Shown here: positions 58,585 through 59,421 of the stretch, in pieces
Numbering within the stretch: position 1 is the first letter of the stretch
How the letters are laid out: each line of letters begins with the position of its first letter
The notes under the pieces: generated by a model
Database searches by the model: none
Told to the model about the DNA's origin: nothing
What the model saw: only the letters and a program-made list of their open reading frames with translations
Source: Halanaerobiaceae bacterium
Lineage (GTDB): Bacteria > Bacillota > Halanaerobiia > Halanaerobiales > Halarsenatibacteraceae
DNA: 59,421 nucleotides
Reading direction: 5' to 3'
Assembly: GCA_003553225.1 (NCBI GenBank)
Contig: PWDW01000160.1
Span: 1 to 59,421, forward strand
Made by a program: the position numbers and the translations under genes

Positions 58585-59012
58585 TACAAAATCCTCCCTG
58601 AAATTAATATATATTTTTACAAGTGTTATAATAATATTATACTGTTAGCTGTAGAAATTCAACTTCAATACTGAAATAAAAAAATATTATTGACAGAATT
58701 TAGAACATAATATATGCTTAATAATGAAAATAATAAAATTACCAGGTTATTAAGCTGCTGCAGAGCAGGAGGCCGTAAGAAGAAGGCCGTTAAGGGCAAC
58801 TTAAACCAGGCTCCAATCTGATTTAAGTCGGTTATTTAATCCAGGGGGCAGAGCTATCAGGGGTTATCTAATGATGAATGTGATTTTAGAGAACAAGTTA
58901 TGTTGATGTGGGTATAATTTACAGAAAGATCAGCATATAATTTATAAAGTTAAATATAAAACAGGGAACAGCGGATATAAACTGCGGGATATCATGTTCA
59001 GGAGGGGATAAT
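58585..59012. other. Intergenic leader with two hairpins
   Basis: No gene is supported. A hairpin ACTTAAA-c-CAG...CTG-a-TTTAAGT lies at 58799-58828 and a smaller CTGC...GCAG one near 58755-58769. These may form the leader of the ABC gene at 59013. A TTGACA at 58690 has no well-spaced -10. Confidence 0.4.
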
Positions 59013-59421
59013 ATGGAACCTAACAATGGAGGGCAGCAGGATAATCAGCAAGTTGAAGATCAAACTGCCAGAGCACTGGAAGTACAGGGTCTAAAAAAGT
59101 ATTATGGTACTATTAAGGCGGTGGATGGTGTTTCTTTTTATGTCAAAGAGGGGCAGGTTTTTACCCTGCTGGGGCCCAATGGAGCCGGGAAAACAACCAT
59201 TGTTGAAATACTGGAGGGTCTAAAAGAGGCGGATGAAGGTCAACTTTTCTTTTTCGGTCAAAAATGTGCACAAATTGGGAAAAAAGAAAAAGAACAGATC
59301 GGAGTCCTGCTCCAGGAAAATAATTTTATTGATCGGATTAAAGTTAAGGAGATCGTAAATATGTTTGCTGCTTTTTTTAAAAAAGCAGTACCCACTAAAG
59401 AAATTCTGCAGCGGGTTGTGC
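59013..59421 (+). CDS. ABC transporter ATP-binding subunit, 3' end cut by window
   Basis: The gene opens after AGGAGGGG with ATG at 59013. About 23 Asn/Gln/Glu-rich residues precede the ATPase fold: LEVQGLKKYYGTIKAVDGVSF, Walker A LLGPNGAGKTT, and the Q-loop in IGVLLQENNF. Only the first 136 residues are visible; signature and Walker B lie beyond the window. The sequence is most like drug/antibiotic (CcmA/DRA-type) export ATPases that pair with an ABC-2 permease, which would be expected downstream. The N-terminal extension is not part of the standard fold. Confidence 0.85.
   Translation, partial: MEPNNGGQQDNQQVEDQTARALEVQGLKKYYGTIKAVDGVSFYVKEGQVFTLLGPNGAGKTTIVEILEGLKEADEGQLFFFGQKCAQIGKKEKEQIGVLLQENNFIDRIKVKEIVNMFAAFFKKAVPTKEILQRVV

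Noticed and set aside
1-59421. CRISPR arrays, rRNA, tRNA, intact insertion sequences or integrases
   Set aside because: None seen: no regularly spaced repeats, no transposase or recombinase motifs, and no cloverleaf-like sequence noticed by eye.

Overview
The window reads as chromosome from a diderm, AT-rich member of the Bacillota, most like the anaerobic halophiles of the order Halanaerobiales. This is an inference from several signs. Ribosome binding sites are strong AGGAGG-type, with many TTG and GTG starts. There is an outer-membrane module (RND exporter, LolA-like periplasmic protein, and a beta-barrel protein ending in Phe). Potassium and chloride transport genes are abundant, and a CtsR-type heat-shock operator and a DnaD-type primosome operon are present. 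I see no rRNA, tRNA, CRISPR array or intact insertion sequence.

Layout. 1-2.9 kb: the end of a two-helix membrane sensor-like protein, then a ClC chloride channel fused to CBS domains and a histidine-kinase ATPase domain. 3-9.5 kb: a zinc dehydrogenase, a DUF1854 protein, a GNAT acetyltransferase, a minus-strand ABC exporter with an extra N-terminal domain, and an aldo/keto reductase. 9.6-17.9 kb: clpB under a CtsR-like operator, a 5'-nucleotidase-like ecto-enzyme, a class V aminotransferase, a TPR protein and a small membrane protein. 18.2-20.4 kb: a KamA-family aminomutase with a Gfo/Idh/MocA dehydrogenase. 20.5-23.3 kb (minus strand): a dnaD-like gene, dnaB and a 62-residue ORF, all translationally coupled. 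23.6-27.8 kb: purA-purD-purE, then cysE; purA has an unusual hairpin between its Shine-Dalgarno sequence and start codon. 27.9-30 kb (minus strand): a NapH-like polyferredoxin and a release-factor-like protein.

30.4-42.7 kb is mostly transport. It holds a TrkH; a TetR regulator with two matching palindromic operators; a cupin/cupin/split-permease cassette; the RND/LolA-like/barrel module; and a Ktr potassium cluster with one membrane subunit and three RCK proteins. 42.8-47.7 kb: two small SAM-fold enzymes, one with a nicotianamine-synthase-like motif, flank a flippase-like membrane protein. They are followed by feoA, a divergent feoB and an AhpD-like protein. 48.2-49.2 kb: a tiny acidic lipoprotein, a structured intergenic element and a UspA protein.

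49.4-55.4 kb looks like accessory, partly decayed DNA. It has four tiny ORFs, a glycogen-synthase homologue that has lost donor-site residues, a broken ComEA-type HhH gene, two diverged copies of a 43-bp segment about 3.2 kb apart, and an HD-GYP fragment fused to an unrelated membrane protein. Between the repeats lie a YkgJ-type cysteine-cluster gene, a short-chain dehydrogenase and an amidohydrolase. The window closes with a minimal sufC-sufB pair, a Gfo/Idh/MocA oxidoreductase and the start of an ABC ATPase gene.

The strongest candidates for something new are the ClC-CBS-HATPase fusion with its sensor-like neighbour, the hairpin-bridged ribosome binding site of purA, the SAM-enzyme/flippase/SAM-enzyme cassette, the TetR regulon around a split permease, and the nested-hairpin element before uspA.
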